A stretch of DNA of 36,496 nucleotides from Saprospiraceae bacterium (GTDB taxonomy: Bacteria; Bacteroidota; Bacteroidia; Chitinophagales; Saprospiraceae), in the NCBI GenBank assembly GCA_013002995.1, contig JABDLO010000203.1:1-36496 (forward strand). The letters are read 5' to 3'. A program made the position numbers and the translations under genes. The notes beneath the pieces were generated by a model. That model was not told the DNA's origin. It was given only the letters and a program-made list of their open reading frames with translations, and made no database searches. Positions 1 to 8,222 of this stretch are shown here, piece after piece (position 1 is the first letter of the stretch; every line of letters begins with the position of its first letter).

Positions 1-402
1 GTGGGAGATGAAGTGATTATCACCTGGAAGGAGAATGAAGGAATTAAGGCTAATACGTGCATCCGATGTTTTGAGAATATTAAACAATCTTTCAGGAATA
101 GATCTGAATATTTTATTGATAAATACGGTTTTATACCGGAATTTAAGGCAGGAATGAATACCGGTCAAGTTACTACCGGCGAGATCGGAACACTGAAAAA
201 GGAGATTGTGTACACAGGAGATGTTCTCAATACAGCTGCACGCATCCAGGGATTGTGTAATGAGTACCAGGCGGATCTTTTGATTTCGGAGCCATTGTTT
301 ATTCTTTTGAATTTAAGTGAAGTCTCAAATGAACGTATCGGAGAACTTACCCTAAAAGGTAAAGAAAAGAAAATGGGGGTAGTGAGGGTGAGTGTTGAGT
401 GA
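1..402 (+). CDS. Class III adenylate/guanylate cyclase, C-terminal part
   Basis: The gene enters from outside the window. The GTG at position 1 is almost certainly an internal Val, because the frame starts inside the catalytic domain at the GDEV motif whose Asp binds metal. Later signatures of class III nucleotidyl cyclases follow: FKAGMNTG near residues 48-55, and YTGDVLNTAARIQ near 71-83, with the purine-selecting Asp74 and the transition-state Asn77 and Arg81 (numbered from position 1). These enzymes make cAMP or cGMP from ATP or GTP. A normal domain end and stop codon follow. The usual His of the FKxGxHxG block is Asn here. N-terminal sensor or membrane parts lie outside the window, so substrate and signal cannot be given. 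Confidence 0.88.
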   Translation: MGDEVIITWKENEGIKANTCIRCFENIKQSFRNRSEYFIDKYGFIPEFKAGMNTGQVTTGEIGTLKKEIVYTGDVLNTAARIQGLCNEYQADLLISEPLFILLNLSEVSNERIGELTLKGKEKKMGVVRVSVE

Positions 403-473
403 TTGGTGAAAATAAATCTCTCATTGTGGTGTAGATTCTGATGGAAAGTATGAGCCTGGTGGAGAAATTGATT

Positions 474-514
474 GTACATTTAAGATCGTACATCTTACAT
501 TGAAATTCGTACAT
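474..514. promoter_or_regulatory. Array of GTACAT boxes upstream of the methyltransferase gene
   Basis: GTACAT occurs at 474, 488 and 509, with the variant TTACAT at 495. The start-to-start steps are 14, 7 and 14 bases, all multiples of seven, and the last box ends 8 bases before the ATG at 522. The last two units share a longer core, ACATTGAAA. This could be an operator or a degenerate tandem repeat. No regulator is known from the sequence. Confidence 0.4.
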
Positions 515-521
515 TGAAAGC

Positions 522-2126
522 ATGTTGACAAGAGAACAAAAATCAAGTCTGAGAGATACCCTTTTCAGACACCTGGATGGAATAGCTGTTGCTCCAACTG
601 CCTATGCATTACATGAGAAAGGGGTGTTGGATTACCTTGTAGAGCACAAAGAAATTTCTCTGACAGACATATCGGATCATTTCTCTGCTAATGAAGGCTA
701 CATGAATGTGGCCCTGAGGTTATTGGCTTCACAAGGATGGTTGGAGATGGCCATTGATAATGATTCTATATCATATCATATCAATGATAAAAGTGCAAAG
801 GTGTTTAAGCTGGTTCCCTTGTATAAGGATGTAGTGGATCTCATAAAATTTACAGAGAGATTCCATAGAAGAAAGTTTGAACAAGCTCCTTTTTTATTAT
901 GGGAAAAAATTGCCAGGAGATACTTAAATCATTTTGAGCTTAAAAGTTGGGACAACAGGAAATCCCTGGCTTACCAGGTGCTAAAACATATTGAAGGGAT
1001 ATTGGTCGGCCCGACTGTTGTTGCTTTAGGAATGGGAGGCATGTTTCACAAGTACTTTATGGATACTTCATTCAGGCCTGATGAATTTCATGCCGATGGA
1101 GATGCATTCGAGCGATTACTGAATTTCTTTGTTGAATTGGGATGGTTTACCAGGAAGAATGGCACCTTTTCATTTAAGGAAGAAGGGTTGTTTTATGCCA
1201 GACGAGCTTCTGCCTATGGTGTTACCGTTTCTTATATTCCTATGTTCAGGCACCTGGATGACATGATTTTTGGCAAGGCTGACCTATTAAGAAATGTTGC
1301 AGTCGGTGAAAGGGAAAAACATGTGGATCGGGAGATGAATGTATGGGGTAGCGGTGGAGCTCATTCTGCTTATTTTAAGAAAATGGATGAGGTGATCCGT
1401 GAAATCTTCAATAAGCCCCTGGATGAGCAACCGGCGGGAATGCTGGACATGGGATGTGGTAATGGAGCTTTTTTGATCCATGCTTTTGAAGTAATTGAAG
1501 GACAGACTTTACGTGGTCAGCATCTTGAAGACCATCCATTATTCCTGGTGGGTGCTGATTTTAATGAGGCTGCACTGAAAGTTACCAGGGCCAACCTTAT
1601 CAATGCTGACATATGGGCTAAGGTGATCTGGGGTGATATCGGCCGACCTGACCTGCTTGCTGATAAATTAAAAGAAGATTACGGAATCGAATTGCGAGAT
1701 CTCTTAAATGTTAGAACATTCCTTGATCACAATCGGATTTGGACTGATCCCACAAATGATAAGGAATTAAATGTCAGCGACTCTACCGGTGCTTTTTCCC
1801 ATAGAGGAACAAGAATCCCTAATCATAATGTGGAGCAAAATCTCAAAGAACACTTTCAGAAATGGCAACCCTATGTGGATCATCACGGATTACTCTTAAT
1901 AGAACTTCATACCATTTCACCACAACTTGCAGCTGAAAATATTGGCAGAACGGCTGTTACCGCATACGATGGGACCCATGGGTTTTCGGATCAGTATATT
2001 GTTGAATTGGATGTGTTTCTTAAGGTGTTAGAAGAAGTGGGATTACATCAAGATGAGCGTTTCAGCCACAAGTTTCCGAATTCTGAATTGGCAACAGTGA
2101 GTATTAATTTATTTAAAGGTCATTGA
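522..2126 (+). CDS. SAM-dependent methyltransferase with two winged-helix-like modules
   Basis: A 534-residue protein. A class I S-adenosylmethionine-binding motif, MLDMGCGNGAF, lies at residues 307-317, and the acidic end of strand 2 (VGADF) at about 343-347, so the C-terminal half is a Rossmann methyltransferase domain. The N-terminal half seems built from two related helical/winged-helix modules like those that dimerise O-methyltransferases: compare HLDGIAVAPTAYAL at 17-30 with HIEGILVGPTVVALG at 156-170, each followed by a hydrophobic 'LGWF/QGWL' block. The layout resembles large methyltransferases of the AprA/polyketide-associated type, but the substrate is unknown. The stop overlaps the next ATG by one base (TGATG), so the two genes are probably cotranslated. 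A decayed copy of its 3' end lies at 4584-4908. Confidence 0.8.
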   Translation: MLTREQKSSLRDTLFRHLDGIAVAPTAYALHEKGVLDYLVEHKEISLTDISDHFSANEGYMNVALRLLASQGWLEMAIDNDSISYHINDKSAKVFKLVPLYKDVVDLIKFTERFHRRKFEQAPFLLWEKIARRYLNHFELKSWDNRKSLAYQVLKHIEGILVGPTVVALGMGGMFHKYFMDTSFRPDEFHADGDAFERLLNFFVELGWFTRKNGTFSFKEEGLFYARRASAYGVTVSYIPMFRHLDDMIFGKADLLRNVAVGEREKHVDREMNVWGSGGAHSAYFKKMDEVIREIFNKPLDEQPAGMLDMGCGNGAFLIHAFEVIEGQTLRGQHLEDHPLFLVGADFNEAALKVTRANLINADIWAKVIWGDIGRPDLLADKLKEDYGIELRDLLNVRTFLDHNRIWTDPTNDKELNVSDSTGAFSHRGTRIPNHNVEQNLKEHFQKWQPYVDHHGLLLIELHTISPQLAAENIGRTAVTAYDGTHGFSDQYIVELDVFLKVLEEVGLHQDERFSHKFPNSELATVSINLFKGH

Positions 2127-3127
2127 TGAGAATAAAACTGTGCCTGATATTATTGATGATTTTTACTGCCTGCTCTGAAAAGAGACATGAGGATCCATAT
2201 ATCATTACAGTCAATGGTGTTCAGGAAATCAGCGATACATTGACGTGGCTTTCTCACGAACATATTCTTGTTGATTTTATAGGGGCTGACAGTATTGATA
2301 CACAGGATTGGGATCATGATGAAGTGATGGATTCTATCTTGCCATTTCTGGAAGAAATAAAGAAATTAGGAGTTGATATTTTTGTAGATGCTACCCCTCA
2401 ATACCTGGGAAGAGATGTCCTTCTTTTAAAAAAGCTTTCAAAAGCAACAGGTTTGAGAATTATAACCAATACAGGTTTATATGGTGCTGTAAATGATAAA
2501 TATGTTCCTTCTTTTGCATTTGATAGATCCAGCAAAGAATTGGCAGATACCTGGATCGAAGAATTTGAAGAAAGTATTGAAGGTACAGGCATCTATCCAG
2601 GATTTATAAAGGTGAGCGTGGATAACAATGATACCCTTGATCCAATAGATAAAAAAATAATTGAGGCAGCTGGCATCACTTCATTGACTACAGGAATGAC
2701 AATAGCATCTCATACCGGGCATTCCAGGGCTCTTTGGTCTCAATTAGATGTCCTTGAATCATTGGAGGTGCCTATGGATCAATTCATCTGGGTTCATGCC
2801 CAGAATGAAACTGACAATAATATTTATCTAAAAGCTGCAGAAAAAGGATGCTGGATAAGCCTGGATGGGCTAGGGTGGGAATTGGAACAACACCTTAGTA
2901 AAATTCAATTTGCTAAAGAAAATGATATTCTTGATCATATCCTGATATCACATGATGCAGGGTGGTTTGATCCTCAAAAAGATACCCAGGATATAAAACC
3001 CTATTCGGCCATTTTTAAAAATCTAAAATCATTACTATTGGAAAATGGATTTACCGAGAATGAGTGGAGACAATTGATGATTATAAATCCAGCTAAAGCT
3101 TTTAGTATTAATGGAACAACTCATTAG
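2126..3127 (+). CDS. Phosphotriesterase-family metal-dependent hydrolase, lipoprotein
   Basis: A 333-residue protein with a lipoprotein signal (LMIFTAC, Cys16), so probably anchored in the periplasm or outer membrane. All binuclear-metal ligands of the phosphotriesterase group of amidohydrolases can be placed: His44-x-His46 in SHEH, the bridging Lys162 (FIKVSV), His196 (ASHTGH), His224 (WVHAQ) and Asp277 (SHDAGW). The family is a TIM barrel acting on phosphotriesters, lactones or other esters; most bacterial members are lactonase-like. The substrate here is not evident. The ATG at 2126 is preferred over the TTG one codon earlier because it gives the overlap-coupled start with the methyltransferase stop and a normal signal peptide. 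The shared transcript suggests the two proteins act on one pathway or compound. Confidence 0.87.
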   Translation: MRIKLCLILLMIFTACSEKRHEDPYIITVNGVQEISDTLTWLSHEHILVDFIGADSIDTQDWDHDEVMDSILPFLEEIKKLGVDIFVDATPQYLGRDVLLLKKLSKATGLRIITNTGLYGAVNDKYVPSFAFDRSSKELADTWIEEFEESIEGTGIYPGFIKVSVDNNDTLDPIDKKIIEAAGITSLTTGMTIASHTGHSRALWSQLDVLESLEVPMDQFIWVHAQNETDNNIYLKAAEKGCWISLDGLGWELEQHLSKIQFAKENDILDHILISHDAGWFDPQKDTQDIKPYSAIFKNLKSLLLENGFTENEWRQLMIINPAKAFSINGTTH

Positions 3128-3197
3128 TTTACCCTTCACATCAAATCTACCAGACTGGTAAGGTGTATTTATGGTGTAAAACCAGCACAACGTAACT

Positions 3198-3437
3198 TTA
3201 ATCAGAATGATCCACACTTTGTGAAGAATCATGAATTAATCTTAGGATCTCAGATGTAATTGTATCAGTATAGAGCTCCGGAATATCATGGCCTAAGCCA
3301 TCGATCCACAACTTTCTGGCATTTGGTATCATCTCATAGCATTTTTTACCATGCTCAAAAGGAACCATTGGATCACGCACTCCGTGGATTATTAACGTAG
3401 GAATATTAAGTAGTTTTAAATCTTCATACCTGGAGTA
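3198..3437 (-). pseudogene. 3' fragment of an alpha/beta hydrolase paralogue
   Basis: Reading leftwards from about 3437 the frame encodes a C-terminal hydrolase piece nearly the same as residues 273-342 of the hydrolase at 4938-5984. It shares NIPTLIIHG, DPMVPFEHGKKCYEMIPNAR and LWIDGLGHDIPELY, so both the catalytic Asp and His are kept. The piece has no internal stop but lacks the whole N-terminal two-thirds, including the nucleophile Ser, so it cannot be an active enzyme. The break near 3437 abuts an unrelated fragment in the opposite direction. Few differences and an open frame suggest recent truncation. Confidence 0.85.
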
Positions 3438-3446
3438 GAAAAACCT

Positions 3447-3584
3447 AATCCAAGGGATACATTATTCAAACACTTGGATAGAATTACTCAATTAAATTAT
3501 AGCAGAGAAAAGTTCATCGAAATTGTGAAGAATACCAATGCAGATCTTAAGCACCATTTTACTTTCAGGGAAATTACCGGATAA
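3447..3584 (+). pseudogene. Fragment of a DinB-like gene
   Basis: An open stretch of 46 codons without its own start encodes NPRDTLFKHLDRITQL and then REKFIEIVKNTNADLKHH. I recognise this as the penultimate part of DinB/YfiT four-helix-bundle proteins, just before their usual HxxxH metal motif, which is missing because the frame stops at 3582. It starts next to the broken end of the hydrolase fragment. This is a relic; family assignment is by pattern memory. Confidence 0.5.
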
Positions 3585-3908
3585 ATCTGGATTATCGAAA
3601 TATAAGGGATCTATATAAGATCATAATGACCATCATTACACTTGCCAAAAGACTAATTTATCAGATAGAAAATATAATTCAACTTCCATATTATCCTAAA
3701 GTAATTAATTGATTTTCTTGATTTATTTTAAAATATGTAGTAAATTAACAATCCACTCAATTCCTAAGCTATTCTTTTTAGGTATGTACTCGAGGTTTGC
3801 AATATCATGATTCTATGGGTATTGCATCCAACTCTTGGTTTGCCTGGTCTTATTGGTTGAAAATTTAGTCTCATCAAATATTTTATTCACTTTCTAAAAC
3901 CAATAATT
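3585..3908. other. Non-coding stretch upstream of a small secreted protein gene
   Basis: This AT-rich interval has stops in all frames and no recognisable gene. It presumably carries the promoter of the gene at 3909, but no convincing TAnnTTTG box was found. Confidence 0.5.
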
Positions 3909-4391
3909 ATGAGGAAATTAATATTATTATCCTGTCTAACTTTAAGTGTATTTGCATTTTCAAGTTTTATCAATCCTAATGCTTCTGCTGATATTGAAGC
4001 ACCCAATGGTGCCACCGTGATTGAAATACCTTACTTTAACTCTGGACCTTTATGTAATGGAGAATTTCTTGAATTAACAGGAACTTGGCAGATTATAAGT
4101 AATGTACATCCGGATGGAAATGGTGGCTTTCATGTAGTGGATCATTGGCATATTAAAGCTTCTGGAATTGGAACTTATGGAAATGAATATAAACTAAATT
4201 ATTCTGATAATTTTGTTACAAATACTGGAGCAGGTGGATTACCATTTACGGGTACAAATACATCTAACTTCAATATTATCGGGAAGGGAAAAGCACCAAA
4301 TTTAAAATCCTGGGGAGTAGTACATGTAACCATTAATGCTAACGGTGATGTAACTGCAGATGTTAATTGGAGTGCATTCACTTGTAAATAA
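3909..4391 (+). CDS. Small secreted protein of unknown function
   Basis: A 160-residue protein with a clear Sec signal peptide (MRKLILLSCLTLSVFAFSSF, cleavage near residue 22-28). The mature part is Gly/Asn/Thr-rich and predicted mostly beta, with alternating hydrophobic strands such as VVHVTINANGDVTADVNW near the C-terminus. Two cysteines (in PLCNGEF and the final TCK) could form a disulfide. I do not recognise the family; it resembles many short hypothetical exported proteins of Bacteroidota. It stands alone between gene fragments and is followed by a strong terminator, so it looks like a functional single-gene unit. Confidence 0.75.
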   Translation: MRKLILLSCLTLSVFAFSSFINPNASADIEAPNGATVIEIPYFNSGPLCNGEFLELTGTWQIISNVHPDGNGGFHVVDHWHIKASGIGTYGNEYKLNYSDNFVTNTGAGGLPFTGTNTSNFNIIGKGKAPNLKSWGVVHVTINANGDVTADVNWSAFTCK

Positions 4392-4407
4392 TTTATCTGA
4401 AGTAATT

Positions 4408-4444
4408 AAAGATCATCTTAATAAGATCTTAAGGTGATCTTTTT
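4408..4444 (+). terminator. Rho-independent terminator after the small secreted protein
   Basis: AAAGATCATCTTAA pairs with TTAAGGTGATCTTT (14 base pairs, one G-U) around the loop TAAGATC, and runs into TTTTT. It begins 17 bases after the stop at 4391. Confidence 0.8.
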
Positions 4445-4583
4445 AAATTTTTTATGTAATAAAAGTTAAAGCGATATAACAGTTCATTACACATGACAAT
4501 GAATTTTTCGTGATTTAAAAAGCCACAGTTTTCTTTGCAATCCACTTCCATATACATGGAATTCACTATCTTTTCTTATTATG

Positions 4584-4908
4584 CTGGGACAAGGAATCTA
4601 TAATAACCATGTCTGACAAAATCTCAATGAACATTTCCAAAAGTGGCAACCTTATGTAAATCACCACGGTTTATTGTTGATCGAGCTACATCCTTTGAGC
4701 CCGGATCTCGCTGCCAAAAAATATTGGAAAAACAGTTGTAACAGCTTAAAATGGCACGCATGGTTTTTCTGATCAGTACATTGTTGAACTGGATGAATTT
4801 CTTAAAGTATTGGAAGAGGTTGGATTACATCGGGATGAACGTTTCAGTCACAAGTTTCCCAATTAAGAATTGGCTATGGTAAGTATTAATTTACTTAAAG
4901 GAAGTTGA
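4584..4908 (+). pseudogene. Decayed 3' end of a methyltransferase paralogue
   Basis: This stretch matches the last ~100 codons of the methyltransferase at 522-2126: NLNEHFQKWQPYVNHHGLLL, then a frameshift near LAAKN, then GTHGFSDQYIVELDEFLKVL, and a C-terminus with SHKFPN, ELAMVSINLLKGS. In-frame stops interrupt it before QNLNEH, before GTHGFS and before ELAMV. The SAM-binding part is absent. It ends 29 bases from the stop of the convergent hydrolase, the layout expected if a methyltransferase-hydrolase convergent pair was duplicated. Confidence 0.9.
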
Positions 4909-4937
4909 AAATAATTAGCCATTCCTTGTACAAATGA

Positions 4938-5984
4938 TTATCGTACCTCATCCTTTGGGTGATCTTTAATCAATTTCAAAATTTCTTTTGAAATGGTTTC
5001 AGCATAGAGCTCGGGAATATCGTGTCCTAAGCCGTCGATCCATAGCTTTCTGGCATTTGGGATCATCTCATAGCATTTTTTACCATGCTCGAATGGAACC
5101 ATTGGATCATTTACCCCGTGGATAATCAATGTAGGAATATTAAGTTGCTGTAATCCTTCATATCTGGAGCCGGACTTTAAAATGGCTTGTGTCTGCTGCT
5201 GAAAAGAAAGAGGATTATCTCCTTTCCTGTTCCTGTAATTGTAGAGAACTGATTTCGCGGTTTCTTCTACATTGATGTCATACTTGTTATCTCCTTTGAG
5301 CAACGCTCTTCCTAACAGATGTAGTTTTATGGTATTGGATTCTGACTTAACAAGGCCGTATCGAAGATTGGCCATAAAAAGATCTGTAACCAAAATGGGT
5401 TTTGTTGCAGGTAATTCATCATCCATCATATATCCACTTGACATTATTGAAGTAAGTGTTGACACCCTTTTAGGATGATGGATGGCGAGTGTCTGTGTAA
5501 TCATACCCCCCAGTGATATGCCAATAACATGAGAAGTTTCTATTTTCAATAAATCCAGTACAGCAATGGCATCCAATGCCATATCTTCCAGGGTATAGGA
5601 ATCAAAAAGACTCCAATCTCCCTCCCAGTCTGAAAGTCCGGTCCCCCTGTTATCCATTCTTACAACTTGATATCCGGATTCCACCAGCGGGTCAATAAAA
5701 TATTCTGGCCATGATAAGGCATCATTGGACATTCCCATGATCAGGAGAATGGTACCTCTAAGAGAATCATCAGGCATCCTGGATTCATACCATATCTTTA
5801 CATTCCCATTGTAGGCATACCCTTCTTGTCCTTTGAGTGGTGGGGGACCTGTTTTAATAACTTCGGCTATGACTCTATCTGCATTGGCTGGCAGTTGGGG
5901 AAGGGAGATTTTCATATAGATGATGCCTGAAACAAGCAAGATCACTGTTGCAATGGCGAATATTTTCAAAACCTTTCCTATCAT
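4938..5984 (-). CDS. Membrane-anchored alpha/beta hydrolase
   Basis: A 348-residue serine hydrolase with one N-terminal hydrophobic segment (residues 5-24) that should anchor it, leaving the enzyme outside the cytoplasm. The triad can be placed: Ser157 in the nucleophile elbow GISLGG, Asp293 in GVNDPMVP and His321 in GLGHD. MDNRGTGLSD near 110-119 is the typical cap/oxyanion region of the esterase/epoxide-hydrolase-like group. The substrate is unknown. It is the last gene of a minus-strand operon (DUF2306 protein, VOC protein, hydrolase) with 15-18 base gaps. A truncated paralogue lies at 3198-3437. Confidence 0.87.
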   Translation of the reverse strand: MIGKVLKIFAIATVILLVSGIIYMKISLPQLPANADRVIAEVIKTGPPPLKGQEGYAYNGNVKIWYESRMPDDSLRGTILLIMGMSNDALSWPEYFIDPLVESGYQVVRMDNRGTGLSDWEGDWSLFDSYTLEDMALDAIAVLDLLKIETSHVIGISLGGMITQTLAIHHPKRVSTLTSIMSSGYMMDDELPATKPILVTDLFMANLRYGLVKSESNTIKLHLLGRALLKGDNKYDINVEETAKSVLYNYRNRKGDNPLSFQQQTQAILKSGSRYEGLQQLNIPTLIIHGVNDPMVPFEHGKKCYEMIPNARKLWIDGLGHDIPELYAETISKEILKLIKDHPKDEVR

Positions 5985-5999
5985 AACATAAACAGATTC

Positions 6000-6401
6000 T
6001 TATTCAGATATTGTAGTTGTCAACTCCACAACATGCCCATCCGGATCCTTGGTATAGATGGAGTGAAAGATGATGTGGTCCTGAAAGTTGTATTCGATTC
6101 CCAATGATTCATATTTTTTCCTGGCTTTCGCAAATGCATCATTATCGACATTGAAAGCAAAGTGATCGATGATGACGTTTTTACTTCTCAATGGAACTTT
6201 AGGTTCTTCAGGATTAGCAGGAAAAAGAGCAATACCTGTTTGTCCTGCAAGGAGGAAGACGGGGAACTTTCCCCATTCAGGAACTTTGATAATTTTTAAA
6301 CCAAGGACTTCATGGTACCATTTGGCGGAAGTCTCCATATCCTTCACTCTTAAGGCAACGTGATCCAGGAAGTTGATTTCAAAATCGAGATTTTCATTCA
6401 T
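6000..6401 (-). CDS. VOC (glyoxalase/bleomycin-resistance fold) protein
   Basis: A 133-residue protein with two beta-alpha-beta-beta-beta modules of the vicinal-oxygen-chelate family. Metal ligand candidates are His14 (DHVALRV), His80 (DHFAFNV) and Glu126 in the family-typical end DPDGHVVELTT. The second position, usually Glu or Gln at the end of module one, falls in TGIALF and is not an obvious ligand, so metal binding may be altered. Members include glyoxalases, dioxygenases and resistance proteins; no specific substrate can be given. It sits between the DUF2306 gene (18-base gap) and the hydrolase gene (15-base gap). Confidence 0.85.
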   Translation of the reverse strand: MNENLDFEINFLDHVALRVKDMETSAKWYHEVLGLKIIKVPEWGKFPVFLLAGQTGIALFPANPEEPKVPLRSKNVIIDHFAFNVDNDAFAKARKKYESLGIEYNFQDHIIFHSIYTKDPDGHVVELTTTISE

Positions 6402-6419
6402 CTTTAGTGTTTCAAAAAA

Positions 6420-6929
6420 CTAATATGATGCTTTCTCAAATGCCTGCCAAGCTTTCTTCATTTTATTGAATAGAAAATATCCGAAGCCCATTGTGATGAA
6501 GACCGCTACACCAACCATATTATAAAACATAGAGGTAGGAACACTTTCTATTGCAACTACCTTCGGAATTCTTACTAATACTTCAGCCATAAAGGCTCCA
6601 TACAATCCGAATACTGACCAATACATAAAATTGAGATGGAACGAAATATAGTTTTTCGGCTTTTTTAGTATCATCGGAGCCATACCTCCTATCAGGGTAA
6701 CAGTACTTACTAAAGCAAAAAAATGAAAGATCCCGAATCGACCGTATAAATTGTAAAGCATAAATGAAGTAATCAATACTCCAGTCATGCTTGCTGTATA
6801 GACATATCCATTTTTCTTGTGCCATGAAGTTCCTTTTTTGGCAATCAATACAATGCTTCCTGTCACCATAGCTGCCATTGAAAAGACAAAATGAATGATT
6901 CCTGTGGATCCTGAGAAGAGATGTTCCAT
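6420..6929 (-). CDS. DUF2306-like integral membrane protein
   Basis: A 169-residue protein with about four transmembrane segments (residues 10-30, 43-62, 70-86 and 135-155, with another weaker one near 100-118). It has the pattern seen in DUF2306 proteins: KKGTSWHKKNGYVY after the first helix and FHLNFMYW before a later helix, with conserved His residues facing a membrane edge. Function is unknown. It is the promoter-proximal gene of the three-gene minus-strand operon. Confidence 0.75.
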   Translation of the reverse strand: MEHLFSGSTGIIHFVFSMAAMVTGSIVLIAKKGTSWHKKNGYVYTASMTGVLITSFMLYNLYGRFGIFHFFALVSTVTLIGGMAPMILKKPKNYISFHLNFMYWSVFGLYGAFMAEVLVRIPKVVAIESVPTSMFYNMVGVAVFITMGFGYFLFNKMKKAWQAFEKASY

Positions 6930-6934
6930 TATTC

Positions 6935-6942
6935 CAAATGTA
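6935..6942 (-). promoter_or_regulatory. Candidate -7 promoter box for the DUF2306 operon
   Basis: On the minus strand this reads TACATTTG, a match to the Bacteroidota TAnnTTTG box. It ends only 5 bases before the ATG at 6929, so transcription from it would give a nearly leaderless mRNA. No good -33 element was identified. Confidence 0.3.
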
Positions 6943-7028
6943 TTAAATTAATGAAAGAGACCTCTATATTATATAAGGGTTGCATTGAAATGTTTAGATT
7001 TGATTGACATCAAATTATTGAAGCCAGT

Positions 7029-8222
7029 ATGAACCACTTGATATTGATTACAAGCCTAATTTTATTATTCAATCCAAGACTTGATCACCAAAGATCAGAT
7101 GTTGCATTTGAAAATGTATCATCAACCCACCTGCCCTCCATCGTCCTTTCCAGCCACAACTCCATGGATGCTGAAGTCGTGGATATCGACATGGATGGTG
7201 ACCTGGATATGGTCATTGCTGTTGAATTCTATAAGAATGTGATCTTGCTGAATGATGGGACTGGAAAGTTTGAGGATGGTTCTCACCTCATTCCTGATAA
7301 AGAAATTAAAAAGGAAGTTCTTCCATACCGTTACTATCCTTACCACGACTCAGAAGACGTTGCTGTGGAAGACTTTGATCATGATGGGGATTATGACATT
7401 GTCATTGTGACGGAGGATGATCAGAAGAATGAACATTACGTATGGACAGGAAATAAATACGTAGATAAAAGTGATGAATTTCCAGTAACAGGAGTAACCA
7501 ATGGTTTAACAGCAGCTGACTTGAATGGTGATGGTGGTATGGACCTCGTATTGGCCAATAATGGACAGGATGAAATTCTCATGAATGTAAAAGGAACATT
7601 TATAGAAGAGACGTCTTCAAGGTATCCGGAATCAGATGATATCACTCAAGACATAGAAGCGGCTGATGTGGATGGTGATGGAGACCTGGACTTGATTGTA
7701 GGAAATGAAAATCTATCCAAGTTGCTGTTGAACCATGGAAATGGTAGTTTTTCTGATGAAACGACAATCCGGTTCAAGGGAGTTGAAATCAGAGAAACCA
7801 GGGAAGTAGATGCCGCTGATGTAGATGGAGATGGTGACCTGGATCTATTTCTTTCCAATGTATTGCTTTTTCAAAAACATGAACCGATCCAACAACTGCT
7901 GATCAATGATGGTAAAGGGTTCTTTACCGATGAAACTTCATCCAGGATGAATGTGGAGACTGAAACCGGATTTGTAGATTCAGACTTTAATGACCTGGAT
8001 ATGGATGGTGATTTGGATCTGATCATGGGTGGATTCGGAGGATTGAAGATCATGGAAAATGATGGATCAGGCCACTTCAAAGATGTAACCTTAACCCTTG
8101 TTAAAGAAGAAATCAAAAGTATCATCATTGATGTAGAAATGGCAGACTTTGACCAGGATGGGAAGAATGATATTTACTTGTCTGTTTTCAGAGGGCCTGA
8201 TATTTATTTGAAAGGCAATTAG
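7029..8222 (+). CDS. Secreted FG-GAP/VCBS repeat beta-propeller protein
   Basis: A 397-residue protein with an N-terminal signal peptide (residues 1-16) and seven calcium-binding-type loops of FG-GAP/VCBS propeller blades: DIDMDGDLD (~52), DFDHDGDYD (~115), DLNGDGGMD (~164), DVDGDGDLD (~213 and ~264), DLDMDGDLD (~327) and DFDQDGKND (~378). Such proteins are integrin-alpha-like propellers involved in adhesion or ligand binding at the cell surface. No sorting domain, enzyme domain or ASPIC module is present. A candidate TAGATTTG box lies at 6995-7002. A 150-base segment (7773-7922) recurs in the same orientation at 14101-14250. Confidence 0.85.
   Translation: MNHLILITSLILLFNPRLDHQRSDVAFENVSSTHLPSIVLSSHNSMDAEVVDIDMDGDLDMVIAVEFYKNVILLNDGTGKFEDGSHLIPDKEIKKEVLPYRYYPYHDSEDVAVEDFDHDGDYDIVIVTEDDQKNEHYVWTGNKYVDKSDEFPVTGVTNGLTAADLNGDGGMDLVLANNGQDEILMNVKGTFIEETSSRYPESDDITQDIEAADVDGDGDLDLIVGNENLSKLLLNHGNGSFSDETTIRFKGVEIRETREVDAADVDGDGDLDLFLSNVLLFQKHEPIQQLLINDGKGFFTDETSSRMNVETETGFVDSDFNDLDMDGDLDLIMGGFGGLKIMENDGSGHFKDVTLTLVKEEIKSIIIDVEMADFDQDGKNDIYLSVFRGPDIYLKGN

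Noticed and set aside
165-479. Minus-strand open frame over the cyclase end
   Set aside because: It lies over the conserved cyclase motifs in another frame and shows no protein family features.
3198-3437. Small independent hydrolase-like gene
   Set aside because: It lacks the nucleophile and any start codon context and is plainly the tail of a longer paralogue.
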